Shown here: positions 22,316 to 38,322 of the stretch, in pieces
Layout of the letters: every line of letters begins with the position of its first letter
Position numbering within the stretch: position 1 is the first letter of the stretch
Origin: Bugula neritina
Lineage: Eukaryota; Bryozoa; Gymnolaemata; Cheilostomatida; Bugulidae
NCBI GenBank assembly: GCA_964035545.1
Contig: OZ037766.1
Coordinates: 29,967,140 to 30,031,139, forward strand
Length of the DNA: 64,000 bases
Direction of reading: 5' to 3'
Program-made: the position numbers and the translations under genes
The notes under the pieces: generated by a model
Told to the model about the DNA's origin: nothing
The model's database searches: none
Seen by the model: the letters and a program-made list of their open reading frames with translations, nothing else

Positions 22316-24329
22316 ATATATGGCTATCACGGCTAGCACCATCGCAGCAAGCATATGCATCGTGCCATAATGTATGGAGAGGGAGACTGAGGAGTTGTCC
22401 TTTCGATAATAATACTACAAAATCTCTACATCATAATTATTTTCTCTGATCTAGTTAAAACCTCTTAGATACAGGGTATTGAAAATTTAGTTTGCTCGTT
22501 TCAGCCATGAAAATTTTTTTAAAACTCTCATAACTGCATTTTGTAAATTTGACAATTGCAAATTTGCAGTGTATATTTAAAAACTAAAAACCTTGTGAAC
22601 CGATAACTTAGTGTTTAGATGCATGTTCATAAGTGTTATAATGGCACATAGAGTTCACTTCTTATTAGCTATAATTAGTAGTTATATAATGATTTCTATG
22701 TGAATCATGCATTTCCTTCTTATTGTCATAGTCAGCATCTATATATAATGCTTGTGTATATATAGTTATTGCTTATAAACGGTTAGTAATAGTTGCTATA
22801 ATAGATTCCAAAGTGCTATTGCCATCTTATATTCATAGTAGTTGTACCAAATAAATCAACATGTAATACATTACAAGTCAGCACCATCTTGTCACACACA
22901 ATCACACATACCATTATACCAATAAGCTAGCTTAGTTTGTATACTTGTAGAATTCCAGTGCCTTTAAATGCTATTGACTAAAACTTTTAAACTTCTATCA
23001 TTACTAATCCAGTTGCATACCATTGACAAAAAAAGACATGAACTAAATAAGTAGTTCATTGAACAATATTAAACTTTTAAATTCTATCTTCATTTGTGCT
23101 TTGATGCAAAGCACTGAACTTACGAAACTTATTCAACAGGTGGTTAATGGAATTTCATTTTTTTTTAACTTTTTGTGATGCTGTTAAACAAATTATAGTC
23201 GTTTTCTATTCAATTACAACCTTATCTAATAAAGCATCTACAGAATTGCACTACTATAGGAAACCATGCAGGCTGATATACGTTTTGGATAATTTGCATT
23301 CAATTTGTTCATTAAACTATCAATTTAGTAATCTGATATGCTCATTTGCTACTCACCCAACGCTGTCAGAGCTGACCAAATTATGTTAGAATTTGCTGTT
23401 ATGCTAGTTGAGCAAGGCAGAGAGAAGCAATGGCAACAATATCAACAAAAAAATCAGGCTTGTCACTTTTGGGAATAAAAAGTTATAAAGCTGTTTATAA
23501 TAAAATCTTAAAGAATTTACAAGAGTCAAGTGAAAACAGTTTTTGACTTGCTGCTTCAACATGTAGGTTCTGCAAATGCTAAAAACACAATGGCTGAATA
23601 CTTATTTTATTTCTCGTCTATTAAAATAAAAATTACAAATCTAAGTCAATAAGTTTTCTCATAAATTTACTGGCTCATACCCCCATGACCGTTGTGACCC
23701 AGTTACCCCTACACACCATGTGCAGCAAATTAAGACTGAAAATTGAAACTAGTTTTAAGTCATTATAAAATTTTACCAGGCCGTGGTATTTTCTAGTGAT
23801 TGTTATAAATATGTAAAGGAAAAAAGGCTGAGAGGGAAACATGCAATGATGAAGTGCATTCAACTGTCATATATATACTGCGTGGTAATTTGTATGTGTT
23901 TGAGGCTCATGATGAAAAACCATCATGGATTCATATATCCCAATTTGCAAAAAGCTTAAGAGAAAACATAAAAAGCCCAACAAAATTAGAAAAAGTTTAA
24001 TTATTTATTTATGTTGTATTTTTTAGCATTTTATTAGTTTAGGGCAAACACATTCTGTATATTAGCAGCTAAATTGCAAAAAATAGCCAAAAAACAGAGA
24101 GATCGAGTGTGCACTAAAGAAAGTAAAATGGCCCTGATTGAGTTCTACATATGGTTTATGATGTTCGATTCAAACGCATGCAAACATGCTTTATTGTGCA
24201 TGACAGCATATTAACATATAATAAACGTATTTATCTCCTTTGCAATATCTAGCCAGTTGTGATTGTTTAGGCTACTCTATATATGATACTTATTTAAATA
24301 TTGTTCTACAGCAGATTTTAGTTTTTTTA

Positions 24330-24354
24330 ATATATATATATATATATATATACA

Positions 24355-24422
<68 letters not shown>
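24330..24422. repeat. AT array 2, unit 3 (93 bp)
   Basis: 23-bp AT tract, CACTG interruption, 65-bp TA tract. Confidence 0.95.
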
Positions 24423-24425
<3 letters not shown>

Positions 24426-24548
24426 ATATACCAAGTAATTGGTTGTAGAAAAATGCTTGAAACAAACAAAAAGTTCCAAAAGCAAAGAAAAATAAATAAA
24501 AAACAAAAATTATAATTTTTGAAGCCTTTTAATATAGTATATTTATAC

Positions 24549-25634
24549 TTAATATTTTTCACACATAAAATAATGCGCAGCAGTGCAGGTTCCATCATCC
24601 CATTGAAGATTCTGATTGTTAGCAAATAGACCGAGACAGTCTTGAGGGCCTCCCGCATTGTTGGGACGTTGAGGGTACCAATCCTCTACAACTATGTCTT
24701 TCTCGAGTTTCCCATCCCATTGCCAGACCCCTTGATAGTTTCTTCCGCCAATCCAGATGTATTTGTTGATATGCCCTTTCCATGCTGCATATAAGATAAG
24801 ATAAAATATAGATGTATTTCACTAGCAGCTTTGTGCAATCCTAAATGCAAGACTATAATATTATTGTTATTTTGCTGATGTTATTTGCCATAATCTAGAC
24901 TAAAGCTCGTTTCAAGAAGCATAATATATATAACTATTCCAATATGATTGTGCACTCAAATCCACAATATATCTTTAAAAATTATGAGAATTCACCTGAG
25001 TGAGTTTTCCTCATATGTTTAGCCCAGGATATAGAGTCAGTACTATCAAACACAGCCAGTCTGTCTCCATTTCCTTCACAGTAGGCTTTGGCATCATTCC
25101 ATTTCTTTGACAACGTAACAATTTTGTAGCAGGTGCTAGAATGTGGATTGTAGATATAGCCACTGGGGCAGTTTACTCCATCTGAAAAAAATATATATTT
25201 AGAATGAGCCAAAAATTTTAAACTCAAAATATCAAGTCATGTAAGATACAAGTATTATCTTTTATGTGTGACAACATTTTGTGTCAATTATAACAAGCGT
25301 TTGATGATTTTTGCAATAGTCAAAAACCATTAATAATTAATACAACTATTGCTTTTTTAATTTTCCACATTTCTGCTAATCCGTTCATTAAAATTGTAAA
25401 AAAATAATTAGTTCTAATACGTTTATTTATTTCAAGAGCAATGCAAGAACTTATTAAATTTGGTAAATTCTCAACAGTTTAGTTTTACATCTATTAACAT
25501 TTTATTTGCAATTCTAAACTTGAACCCTATATAAGAACTTTGCTTTACTTACGTCCACATGTTGCATCACTCAGATCAAAACAGACAGCAATAATTGCTG
25601 CCAATAGTAGACCACAGGCTATGCTCTTCTTCAT
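24549..25634 (-). CDS. C-type lectin B (unit 3)
   Basis: complement(join(24549..24784, 24996..25181, 25553..25634)). Protein identical to unit 1. Confidence 0.88.
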
Positions 25635-25712
25635 AGTAATAGTTTTAGTTTCTCTTGTAGTGTATAACTGATTTTCAGTACTGATGTGCTTATCACATCT
25701 CAACACTCTCCC

Positions 25713-25763
25713 TTATATACCAAATCTCAATGTGATTACCAAGTAACTTAGCTACCTGATTGG
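25713..25763 (-). promoter_or_regulatory. Lectin B promoter (unit 3)
   Basis: CCAAT complement at 25759..25763 and TATATAA complement at 25713..25719. Confidence 0.7.
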
Positions 25764-26540
25764 TTGTTTTTTGTCCAGTAAACCGTAAATATATTGCAAA
25801 ACCATCACTAAACATTATTTTTTATATATGACTAAATAAATTATGTCTCTTATACGTATGTAGTTATGACAATTTTCTAGGTCTTGTTTTTTTAAATTAG
25901 CATCAGAAATTATCTTTCAAAAATTGTACATTGCATGAAAGCCCAACAAAAAATTAATTATAATATTTCATTGCATTATATTCTAGTAAACAACATCTGT
26001 TAGATTTATAATTGAGTGTAAAAGACATTGTTAAAATTATTAGCTTAAAATTTCTGCTAATACAAAAGCTAGACTAGACACTGCTTCTTGCTACTTGAAG
26101 AATCTCTGACAGACTCCATTAATGCATTGCTAAGATGTTGATATAGATTTAAGCTGTCATGTCTATAAACTGTTTATTTGAAGGCTTTATGCTCAATAAA
26201 AAGTTTTAATGTAGACTTTGTGTAGAAATATATATATATATTATCAAGAAAAAGAGCAATTTAATTAGATATTATTTTATTGTGCTACTAATTACTATTA
26301 GTTTCATTCCTCTGCAGCACTCTTCAGGCACAATATTGAATTCAAATTTTACATTAAGAAAATCAACATGCTAAACGTACAATGTAAAACATAACACAAA
26401 CATAGCAGTGGCTTTGGTGTTATATAGGTTTGTAAGTGTTTTTAAATATATAAAAAACATAATGTAAAAACACAATTGATAGTAGATGAAGTTGTTGTTG
26501 GGTGACTATGCTCTGTGGGTATTTGGATATTATTTAATTG

Positions 26541-27236
26541 CTACAGTACATATAATATAAATACAGAGTCTCTATAGGTTTTATGGTTGCACAGTAAGAG
26601 TTTTTTTGAGTGTCGGCAGGTTGATAAGAGTTCGTTTCGCTTGTTTAGAGTACACATGGTAGGTTTGTATAAAATAAAAAAACATTCCCACAGGCATAAA
26701 TTACACCTTTTGGTAATTGTGTTGTATGGTTTTGCTTTCCTCAACATTTTCCAACTTATATTGCGTTTAATGTTTTTGTTAGTTAGTTGCCAAGTGTATT
26801 TGCTAAGTTCTGTTTGATTTGCTTTTTCTTTGTTTTTAAATGATGATTTGTGGTTTGCGTATCTTAGTTTGAACGGTCCTTCACTCAGGCCAATGTATGT
26901 TGCAGGCTCGTTTTCGGTAGTTTCTACAGTTGCTTGGTATATTACTCTGCTCTCCTGACAGTTTTCTTCCAGTGTACAACTTTCTTTTTCTCTGCAGTTG
27001 CAGTTTTTTCTGGGGGTTTTGTTTTGTTGCTTCTGTTTCTCTGTTTTTCTGATATTCTGTTTTTGTGGGCGTCTAAATTATGGTCTGTTTTATGTTTGGC
27101 ATGCAGCTGTAGCTAACTTTTATATTGTTTTTGTTGATTATTTTATAGAGTGGATGTTCAGATTTTAAAGAAGTTTTTTTGCAATTTTTGTGGTTACATA
27201 TTGGCTGTGTGTTGGATTGTACCAATCTACTTTTTT
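26541..27236 (-). mobile_element. Penelope-like remnant (unit 3/4 junction)
   Basis: Same truncated element; endonuclease stop at 26541. Confidence 0.78.
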
Positions 27237-29327
27237 ATATTATATATATGTTCAACCATTCAACCACTGAGCATTATAACCTATGAAATCTCAAAATGGT
27301 AATAAAGTCTGCTTTGTCCTTTCTTCGACCATAAAAATTAATCTTTTTAACCTAAAAGGTGAACCCTAAGCTTTGCATATACATTTTATATTTATTCAAA
27401 CATATTATACAACGTGCCCATAAATTTTTTGTCAAAATTTCATCTGCTCCTACAAAATAAAAATCGGAGATGCATTTTATGTGGTGGTGACACATTTAGA
27501 ACTTTGTTTACCAGATTAATTTGTCTGCAATTTTATTGGCTAATATGTTCTCACAAGGCTAATACTAATTGGCTTGCACAGCAGAGTTTTATTGATGATG
27601 AAGTTTTCCTTAAATTAAGGTGATGCAATCAAATACCAAATAGCTAAACGATCATGATAATGACATGGTATACATAATATTAATGGCCTGCGAGATATAC
27701 TTAATATATGCAAATCGTTCATTACACTAAAAACCATTAGAACAGGATTCTACATGGTTTAATGTCAAAAAGTCATGCCATTAATTATCTTGTCACTGAG
27801 TAATTGTTGACAATAAAACACAAGCTATCTTTTAGCCAATAAAATAGCTGGTTTATATGATATATTGAGTAACAGGTTGCTCAACTATAGTGATGATGCA
27901 TGACAAAAATGAATTTTTTCGTGATGACATCAGTAATATTATGTATATTATAAATTACTAGTGAAAAGCTATAATTTATACTTTCATCATTTAGTCTCAG
28001 TGCAGCTGCTCTAATTATTGGTATTAATAAAATTATATTGTAAGCACTAAGAGATGACGCATATATATATGCTTCAAATCAGAAAATAAAATTCTAATTT
28101 TCTTCTCCCATATATAGTACTTAAGGTATTTAGAAATTTTTTTTGAACGGCATCTTTAAAACAATTCATTTTTTCAGTCTAACTTTTAATAGCCATATCA
28201 GCTACTGTGTAATCAATTAGGTGGTAGAATGCGTAGAATCAACTCTCTTGCATTGAAAATAAATATTATATTATAGACCTTCAATTAATGCTTTCTTTTA
28301 ACTTTAACTACAATTAAATTTGTATACATATTCTCCTTATAATACTAAATAATTCAAGTGATCAATAATACCAATGAAGTATTTTGATCTTATATTTAAT
28401 TTTACCAACATTTCATAAAAGCAGCTATTCATTCAACCAGGTACCAACTCAGCTTTTTGCAAGCCACAGGCCACTACTGAGTAGTATTTGAGTTAAAAAT
28501 CAAACAAATTTATATTGCTAAGCGAATCTTACCACGAATCAACATAAATAACTGCATATCTATGTGCATGATGAAGATATAGCACCTTTGTGTATTATAA
28601 TATTATCTGTACTTCATACAGTTGAATGAAAAAAAGATTTTCCCAATAAAACACAGATTATTAGAACTTTAGTTTCAATGCTTAGGTTGAAATATAAAAT
28701 AATTACAAAATAGAAGATGTGACACAGATGACTACTTTATATTTTTACCACTTGAAGAGTAAGTTATTAACTAGGCAAATTACTCATAATCTGGATCATT
28801 AAATATGGAACTGATCACTGGGTAAGGACCTATAAATCTGACAATTAATCTCTATAATACGATATGAACGCAGAAGTAGCATACACTATTTTTCAACAGC
28901 CTGCTATAACTGTAACATATTATCATTACAGGATGTTCCAATTTTACAATTTTACTTTCTTTATTAGTGTGGTATTAAAACTTAAATAATGCTGATATAG
29001 TGTAAAAATGCAAATATTTCACCAAAAGCTTGACGGGGTGATTTTAATATGTTGACTACAAGTTGCTTACTAAAGTATACTTTCAACTTTTACCTTTCAC
29101 CACTATGTCCCCATAAGTCAAGTAGCTGATACAACTTGCTTGCTGTTTATCTATAATTGATTAGTTTGATGGGCTGAAGAAAAGACAATCTGCATATTGT
29201 CATTAATTGTAGCTATCTTACAAATCTTATTTTTATTTTAAAGTCATCCTGCTATGACTCACTATAAACACTTATGTTGCAAATTATATTTAGCAATAAT
29301 TTGGTAATGAAGCTCCTAGAACATCAA

Positions 29328-29378
29328 CCAATCAGATAGCTGAGTTACATGGTAATCGCTTAAAGATTTGGTATATAA
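29328..29378 (+). promoter_or_regulatory. Lectin A promoter (unit 4)
   Basis: CCAAT at 29328..29332 and TATATAA at 29372..29378. Confidence 0.7.
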
Positions 29379-29453
29379 GGAGAAGGTTGAGATTTAATAA
29401 ACAAATCAGTACTGAATATCAGTTACACTACAAGAGAAACTAGAACTATTACT

Positions 29454-30547
29454 ATGAGGAAGAGCATAGCCTGTGGTCTACTATTGGCAGCAGTTTTTGC
29501 TGTCTCTGTTGATCTGAGTGATGCAACTTGTGGACGTAAGTAAAATATGGACTTATCAAATCCTAATTTCAGAGTTGAAAATATTAATTAAATGCTTATC
29601 ATCAATTACTATATTATAGTATATACAAAGTATTAGCTAATATTTATGCATATAAGCTAACTTTAATGAGTTTCTAAGCGTTTGAGCAATAAATTGTCGT
29701 ATTAAAACAAATGATAGTTTTTAAGTCCAATAAAAACATTTGTTTGAGTTTGAAAAGTTAATGAGACAGTAGAACTGTATTAAAAACTAAACATTTGTAA
29801 TCTACAAAAAATTTCTTTCATATTTAATAAAAAAATTATCCCTATCCTAAATGACATGATATTTAATGTTTAAAAAGTTTAGTTTAATCCCGAGTATTTT
29901 TTCAGATGGAGTAAACTGCCCCAGTGGGTATCTCCACAATCCACATTCTAGCACCTGCTACAAAATTGTTACATTGTCAAAGAACTGGGATAATGCCAAA
30001 GCCTACTGTGAAGGAAATGGAGACAGACTTGCTGTGTTTGACAGTACTGACTCTATTTCTTGGGCTAAACACATGAGAAAAACTCACTCAGGTAAATTAC
30101 TATAATATAACTTTCAAAATATATTATGATAAAACGTTTGCTTTTTTGAGTGCACATTTATATTGAAATATAGCTCCCCTATCATAGTTCGAGCAAAAAT
30201 GGTTTATATTATTGCAATGAAATAAAAGTAATACTCCGATATTTTTGTTTAAGAAAAAAAGATCATTGGCTAGAGCTAATATAGAAAATATTTTTACCCT
30301 ATTTTATGCAGCATGGAAAGGGCATATCAACAAATACATTTGGATTGGCGGAAGAAACTATCATGGTGTCTGGCAATGGGATGGGAAACTCAAGAAAGAC
30401 ATAGTTGTAGAGGACTGGTACCCCCAACGCCCCAACAATTTAGGAGGTCCTCAAGACTGTCTCGGTCTATTTGCTGATAGTAATGACCTCAAGTGGGATG
30501 ATGGAACCTGCACTTCTGCGGAATATTTTATGTGTGAAAAATATTAA
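29454..30547 (+). CDS. C-type lectin A (unit 4)
   Basis: join(29454..29535, 29906..30091, 30312..30547). Protein identical to unit 1. Confidence 0.88.
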
Positions 30548-30900
30548 CTAATAGAATAATTCAAACACTCTTTCTGTTTGTCACATCACAATAGCATGTA
30601 TGTACTTTCAATAATGATCGAAGTTTTCTTTTGACAAGTGATAAATTTTTGCATTGTTTTAAAAATAAATATATTCATGCAGAGTATATTCAGCTAATTG
30701 TGTCTTTACAAAACTAAAGTTATATCAGATACATTTTGCATTAACGGAAAGCAAATAATTATAATTCATTATAGTTGATCTTACCTTTAAAAAGAATTTT
30801 CAAAACTTAAAATTCAATTCTTTAAGCATTTTTGAATGTTAATACCTTTACATATCTTTATAAACATTAATAAAATAACCTTTGAATTATTGTAAAAAGG

Positions 30901-31310
<410 letters not shown>

Positions 31311-33324
31311 ATATATGGCTATCACGGCTAGCACCATCGCAGCAAGCATATGCATCGTGCCATAATGTATGGAGAGGGAGACTGAGGAGTTGTCCTTTCG
31401 ATAATAATACTACAAAATCTCTACATCATAATTATTTTCTCTGATCTAGTTAAAACCTCTTAGATACAGGGTATTGAAAATTTAGTTTGCTCGTTTCAGC
31501 CATGAAAATTTTTTTAAAACTCTCATAACTGCATTTTGTAAATTTGACAATTGCAAATTTGCAGTGTATATTTAAAAACTAAAAACCTTGTGAACCGATA
31601 ACTTAGTGTTTAGATGCATGTTCATAAGTGTTATAATGGCACATAGAGTTCACTTCTTATTAGCTATAATTAGTAGTTATATAATGATTTCTATGTGAAT
31701 CATGCATTTCCTTCTTATTGTCATAGTCAGCATCTATATATAATGCTTGTGTATATATAGTTATTGCTTATAAACGGTTAGTAATAGTTGCTATAATAGA
31801 TTCCAAAGTGCTATTGCCATCTTATATTCATAGTAGTTGTACCAAATAAATCAACATGTAATACATTACAAGTCAGCACCATCTTGTCACACACAATCAC
31901 ACATACCATTATACCAATAAGCTAGCTTAGTTTGTATACTTGTAGAATTCCAGTGCCTTTAAATGCTATTGACTAAAACTTTTAAACTTCTATCATTACT
32001 AATCCAGTTGCATACCATTGACAAAAAAAGACATGAACTAAATAAGTAGTTCATTGAACAATATTAAACTTTTAAATTCTATCTTCATTTGTGCTTTGAT
32101 GCAAAGCACTGAACTTACGAAACTTATTCAACAGGTGGTTAATGGAATTTCATTTTTTTTTAACTTTTTGTGATGCTGTTAAACAAATTATAGTCGTTTT
32201 CTATTCAATTACAACCTTATCTAATAAAGCATCTACAGAATTGCACTACTATAGGAAACCATGCAGGCTGATATACGTTTTGGATAATTTGCATTCAATT
32301 TGTTCATTAAACTATCAATTTAGTAATCTGATATGCTCATTTGCTACTCACCCAACGCTGTCAGAGCTGACCAAATTATGTTAGAATTTGCTGTTATGCT
32401 AGTTGAGCAAGGCAGAGAGAAGCAATGGCAACAATATCAACAAAAAAATCAGGCTTGTCACTTTTGGGAATAAAAAGTTATAAAGCTGTTTATAATAAAA
32501 TCTTAAAGAATTTACAAGAGTCAAGTGAAAACAGTTTTTGACTTGCTGCTTCAACATGTAGGTTCTGCAAATGCTAAAAACACAATGGCTGAATACTTAT
32601 TTTATTTCTCGTCTATTAAAATAAAAATTACAAATCTAAGTCAATAAGTTTTCTCATAAATTTACTGGCTCATACCCCCATGACCGTTGTGACCCAGTTA
32701 CCCCTACACACCATGTGCAGCAAATTAAGACTGAAAATTGAAACTAGTTTTAAGTCATTATAAAATTTTACCAGGCCGTGGTATTTTCTAGTGATTGTTA
32801 TAAATATGTAAAGGAAAAAAGGCTGAGAGGGAAACATGCAATGATGAAGTGCATTCAACTGTCATATATATACTGCGTGGTAATTTGTATGTGTTTGAGG
32901 CTCATGATGAAAAACCATCATGGATTCATATATCCCAATTTGCAAAAAGCTTAAGAGAAAACATAAAAAGCCCAACAAAATTAGAAAAAGTTTAATTATT
33001 TATTTATGTTGTATTTTTTAGCATTTTATTAGTTTAGGGCAAACACATTCTGTATATTAGCAGCTAAATTGCAAAAAATAGCCAAAAAACAGAGAGATCG
33101 AGTGTGCACTAAAGAAAGTAAAATGGCCCTGATTGAGTTCTACATATGGTTTATGATGTTCGATTCAAACGCATGCAAACATGCTTTATTGTGCATGACA
33201 GCATATTAACATATAATAAACGTATTTATCTCCTTTGCAATATCTAGCCAGTTGTGATTGTTTAGGCTACTCTATATATGATACTTATTTAAATATTGTT
33301 CTACAGCAGATTTTAGTTTTTTTA

Positions 33325-33349
33325 ATATATATATATATATATATATACA

Positions 33350-33417
<68 letters not shown>
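33325..33417. repeat. AT array 2, unit 4 (93 bp)
   Basis: 23-bp AT tract, CACTG interruption, 65-bp TA tract. Confidence 0.95.
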
Positions 33418-33420
<3 letters not shown>

Positions 33421-33543
33421 ATATACCAAGTAATTGGTTGTAGAAAAATGCTTGAAACAAACAAAAAGTTCCAAAAGCAAAGAAAAATAAATAAAAAACA
33501 AAAATTATAATTTTTGAAGCCTTTTAATATAGTATATTTATAC

Positions 33544-34629
33544 TTAATATTTTTCACACATAAAATAATGCGCAGCAGTGCAGGTTCCATCATCCCATTG
33601 AAGATTCTGATTGTTAGCAAATAGACCGAGACAGTCTTGAGGGCCTCCCGCATTGTTGGGACGTTGAGGGTACCAATCCTCTACAACTATGTCTTTCTCG
33701 AGTTTCCCATCCCATTGCCAGACCCCTTGATAGTTTCTTCCGCCAATCCAGATGTATTTGTTGATATGCCCTTTCCATGCTGCATATAAGATAAGATAAA
33801 ATATAGATGTATTTCACTAGCAGCTTTGTGCAATCCTAAATGCAAGACTATAATATTATTGTTATTTTGCTGATGTTATTTGCCATAATCTAGACTAAAG
33901 CTCGTTTCAAGAAGCATAATATATATAACTATTCCAATATGATTGTGCACTCAAATCCACAATATATCTTTAAAAATTATGAGAATTCACCTGAGTGAGT
34001 TTTCCTCATATGTTTAGCCCAGGATATAGAGTCAGTACTATCAAACACAGCCAGTCTGTCTCCATTTCCTTCACAGTAGGCTTTGGCATCATTCCATTTC
34101 TTTGACAACGTAACAATTTTGTAGCAGGTGCTAGAATGTGGATTGTAGATATAGCCACTGGGGCAGTTTACTCCATCTGAAAAAAATATATATTTAGAAT
34201 GAGCCAAAAATTTTAAACTCAAAATATCAAGTCATGTAAGATACAAGTATTATCTTTTATGTGTGACAACATTTTGTGTCAATTATAACAAGCGTTTGAT
34301 GATTTTTGCAATAGTCAAAAACCATTAATAATTAATACAACTATTGCTTTTTTAATTTTCCACATTTCTGCTAATCCGTTCATTAAAATTGTAAAAAAAT
34401 AATTAGTTCTAATACGTTTATTTATTTCAAGAGCAATGCAAGAACTTATTAAATTTGGTAAATTCTCAACAGTTTAGTTTTACATCTATTAACATTTTAT
34501 TTGCAATTCTAAACTTGAACCCTATATAAGAACTTTGCTTTACTTACGTCCACATGTTGCATCACTCAGATCAAAACAGACAGCAATAATTGCTGCCAAT
34601 AGTAGACCACAGGCTATGCTCTTCTTCAT
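33544..34629 (-). CDS. C-type lectin B (unit 4)
   Basis: complement(join(33544..33779, 33991..34176, 34548..34629)). Protein identical to unit 1. Confidence 0.88.
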
Positions 34630-34707
34630 AGTAATAGTTTTAGTTTCTCTTGTAGTGTATAACTGATTTTCAGTACTGATGTGCTTATCACATCTCAACA
34701 CTCTCCC

Positions 34708-34758
34708 TTATATACCAAATCTCAATGTGATTACCAAGTAACTTAGCTACCTGATTGG
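34708..34758 (-). promoter_or_regulatory. Lectin B promoter (unit 4)
   Basis: CCAAT complement at 34754..34758 and TATATAA complement at 34708..34714. Confidence 0.7.
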
Positions 34759-35535
34759 TTGTTTTTTGTCCAGTAAACCGTAAATATATTGCAAAACCAT
34801 CACTAAACATTATTTTTTATATATGACTAAATAAATTATGTCTCTTATACGTATGTAGTTATGACAATTTTCTAGGTCTTGTTTTTTTAAATTAGCATCA
34901 GAAATTATCTTTCAAAAATTGTACATTGCATGAAAGCCCAACAAAAAATTAATTATAATATTTCATTGCATTATATTCTAGTAAACAACATCTGTTAGAT
35001 TTATAATTGAGTGTAAAAGACATTGTTAAAATTATTAGCTTAAAATTTCTGCTAATACAAAAGCTAGACTAGACACTGCTTCTTGCTACTTGAAGAATCT
35101 CTGACAGACTCCATTAATGCATTGCTAAGATGTTGATATAGATTTAAGCTGTCATGTCTATAAACTGTTTATTTGAAGGCTTTATGCTCAATAAAAAGTT
35201 TTAATGTAGACTTTGTGTAGAAATATATATATATATTATCAAGAAAAAGAGCAATTTAATTAGATATTATTTTATTGTGCTACTAATTACTATTAGTTTC
35301 ATTCCTCTGCAGCACTCTTCAGGCACAATATTGAATTCAAATTTTACATTAAGAAAATCAACATGCTAAACGTACAATGTAAAACATAACACAAACATAG
35401 CAGTGGCTTTGGTGTTATATAGGTTTGTAAGTGTTTTTAAATATATAAAAAACATAATGTAAAAACACAATTGATAGTAGATGAAGTTGTTGTTGGGTGA
35501 CTATGCTCTGTGGGTATTTGGATATTATTTAATTG

Positions 35536-36231
35536 CTACAGTACATATAATATAAATACAGAGTCTCTATAGGTTTTATGGTTGCACAGTAAGAGTTTTT
35601 TTGAGTGTCGGCAGGTTGATAAGAGTTCGTTTCGCTTGTTTAGAGTACACATGGTAGGTTTGTATAAAATAAAAAAACATTCCCACAGGCATAAATTACA
35701 CCTTTTGGTAATTGTGTTGTATGGTTTTGCTTTCCTCAACATTTTCCAACTTATATTGCGTTTAATGTTTTTGTTAGTTAGTTGCCAAGTGTATTTGCTA
35801 AGTTCTGTTTGATTTGCTTTTTCTTTGTTTTTAAATGATGATTTGTGGTTTGCGTATCTTAGTTTGAACGGTCCTTCACTCAGGCCAATGTATGTTGCAG
35901 GCTCGTTTTCGGTAGTTTCTACAGTTGCTTGGTATATTACTCTGCTCTCCTGACAGTTTTCTTCCAGTGTACAACTTTCTTTTTCTCTGCAGTTGCAGTT
36001 TTTTCTGGGGGTTTTGTTTTGTTGCTTCTGTTTCTCTGTTTTTCTGATATTCTGTTTTTGTGGGCGTCTAAATTATGGTCTGTTTTATGTTTGGCATGCA
36101 GCTGTAGCTAACTTTTATATTGTTTTTGTTGATTATTTTATAGAGTGGATGTTCAGATTTTAAAGAAGTTTTTTTGCAATTTTTGTGGTTACATATTGGC
36201 TGTGTGTTGGATTGTACCAATCTACTTTTTT
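35536..36231 (-). mobile_element. Penelope-like remnant (unit 4/5 junction)
   Basis: Same truncated element; endonuclease stop at 35536. Confidence 0.78.
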
Positions 36232-38322
36232 ATATTATATATATGTTCAACCATTCAACCACTGAGCATTATAACCTATGAAATCTCAAAATGGTAATAA
36301 AGTCTGCTTTGTCCTTTCTTCGACCATAAAAATTAATCTTTTTAACCTAAAAGGTGAACCCTAAGCTTTGCATATACATTTTATATTTATTCAAACATAT
36401 TATACAACGTGCCCATAAATTTTTTGTCAAAATTTCATCTGCTCCTACAAAATAAAAATCGGAGATGCATTTTATGTGGTGGTGACACATTTAGAACTTT
36501 GTTTACCAGATTAATTTGTCTGCAATTTTATTGGCTAATATGTTCTCACAAGGCTAATACTAATTGGCTTGCACAGCAGAGTTTTATTGATGATGAAGTT
36601 TTCCTTAAATTAAGGTGATGCAATCAAATACCAAATAGCTAAACGATCATGATAATGACATGGTATACATAATATTAATGGCCTGCGAGATATACTTAAT
36701 ATATGCAAATCGTTCATTACACTAAAAACCATTAGAACAGGATTCTACATGGTTTAATGTCAAAAAGTCATGCCATTAATTATCTTGTCACTGAGTAATT
36801 GTTGACAATAAAACACAAGCTATCTTTTAGCCAATAAAATAGCTGGTTTATATGATATATTGAGTAACAGGTTGCTCAACTATAGTGATGATGCATGACA
36901 AAAATGAATTTTTTCGTGATGACATCAGTAATATTATGTATATTATAAATTACTAGTGAAAAGCTATAATTTATACTTTCATCATTTAGTCTCAGTGCAG
37001 CTGCTCTAATTATTGGTATTAATAAAATTATATTGTAAGCACTAAGAGATGACGCATATATATATGCTTCAAATCAGAAAATAAAATTCTAATTTTCTTC
37101 TCCCATATATAGTACTTAAGGTATTTAGAAATTTTTTTTGAACGGCATCTTTAAAACAATTCATTTTTTCAGTCTAACTTTTAATAGCCATATCAGCTAC
37201 TGTGTAATCAATTAGGTGGTAGAATGCGTAGAATCAACTCTCTTGCATTGAAAATAAATATTATATTATAGACCTTCAATTAATGCTTTCTTTTAACTTT
37301 AACTACAATTAAATTTGTATACATATTCTCCTTATAATACTAAATAATTCAAGTGATCAATAATACCAATGAAGTATTTTGATCTTATATTTAATTTTAC
37401 CAACATTTCATAAAAGCAGCTATTCATTCAACCAGGTACCAACTCAGCTTTTTGCAAGCCACAGGCCACTACTGAGTAGTATTTGAGTTAAAAATCAAAC
37501 AAATTTATATTGCTAAGCGAATCTTACCACGAATCAACATAAATAACTGCATATCTATGTGCATGATGAAGATATAGCACCTTTGTGTATTATAATATTA
37601 TCTGTACTTCATACAGTTGAATGAAAAAAAGATTTTCCCAATAAAACACAGATTATTAGAACTTTAGTTTCAATGCTTAGGTTGAAATATAAAATAATTA
37701 CAAAATAGAAGATGTGACACAGATGACTACTTTATATTTTTACCACTTGAAGAGTAAGTTATTAACTAGGCAAATTACTCATAATCTGGATCATTAAATA
37801 TGGAACTGATCACTGGGTAAGGACCTATAAATCTGACAATTAATCTCTATAATACGATATGAACGCAGAAGTAGCATACACTATTTTTCAACAGCCTGCT
37901 ATAACTGTAACATATTATCATTACAGGATGTTCCAATTTTACAATTTTACTTTCTTTATTAGTGTGGTATTAAAACTTAAATAATGCTGATATAGTGTAA
38001 AAATGCAAATATTTCACCAAAAGCTTGACGGGGTGATTTTAATATGTTGACTACAAGTTGCTTACTAAAGTATACTTTCAACTTTTACCTTTCACCACTA
38101 TGTCCCCATAAGTCAAGTAGCTGATACAACTTGCTTGCTGTTTATCTATAATTGATTAGTTTGATGGGCTGAAGAAAAGACAATCTGCATATTGTCATTA
38201 ATTGTAGCTATCTTACAAATCTTATTTTTATTTTAAAGTCATCCTGCTATGACTCACTATAAACACTTATGTTGCAAATTATATTTAGCAATAATTTGGT
38301 AATGAAGCTCCTAGAACATCAA

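Larger units (their letters stand above)
17918..26912. repeat. Tandem array unit 3 (8995 bp)
   Basis: Same layout, but with a 66-bp direct duplication at 18791..18922 found in no other copy, and a short AT array 1 (62 bp) like that of unit 1. These two changes nearly cancel, so the length resembles its neighbours. The A/G site at 23626 is A. Confidence 0.97.
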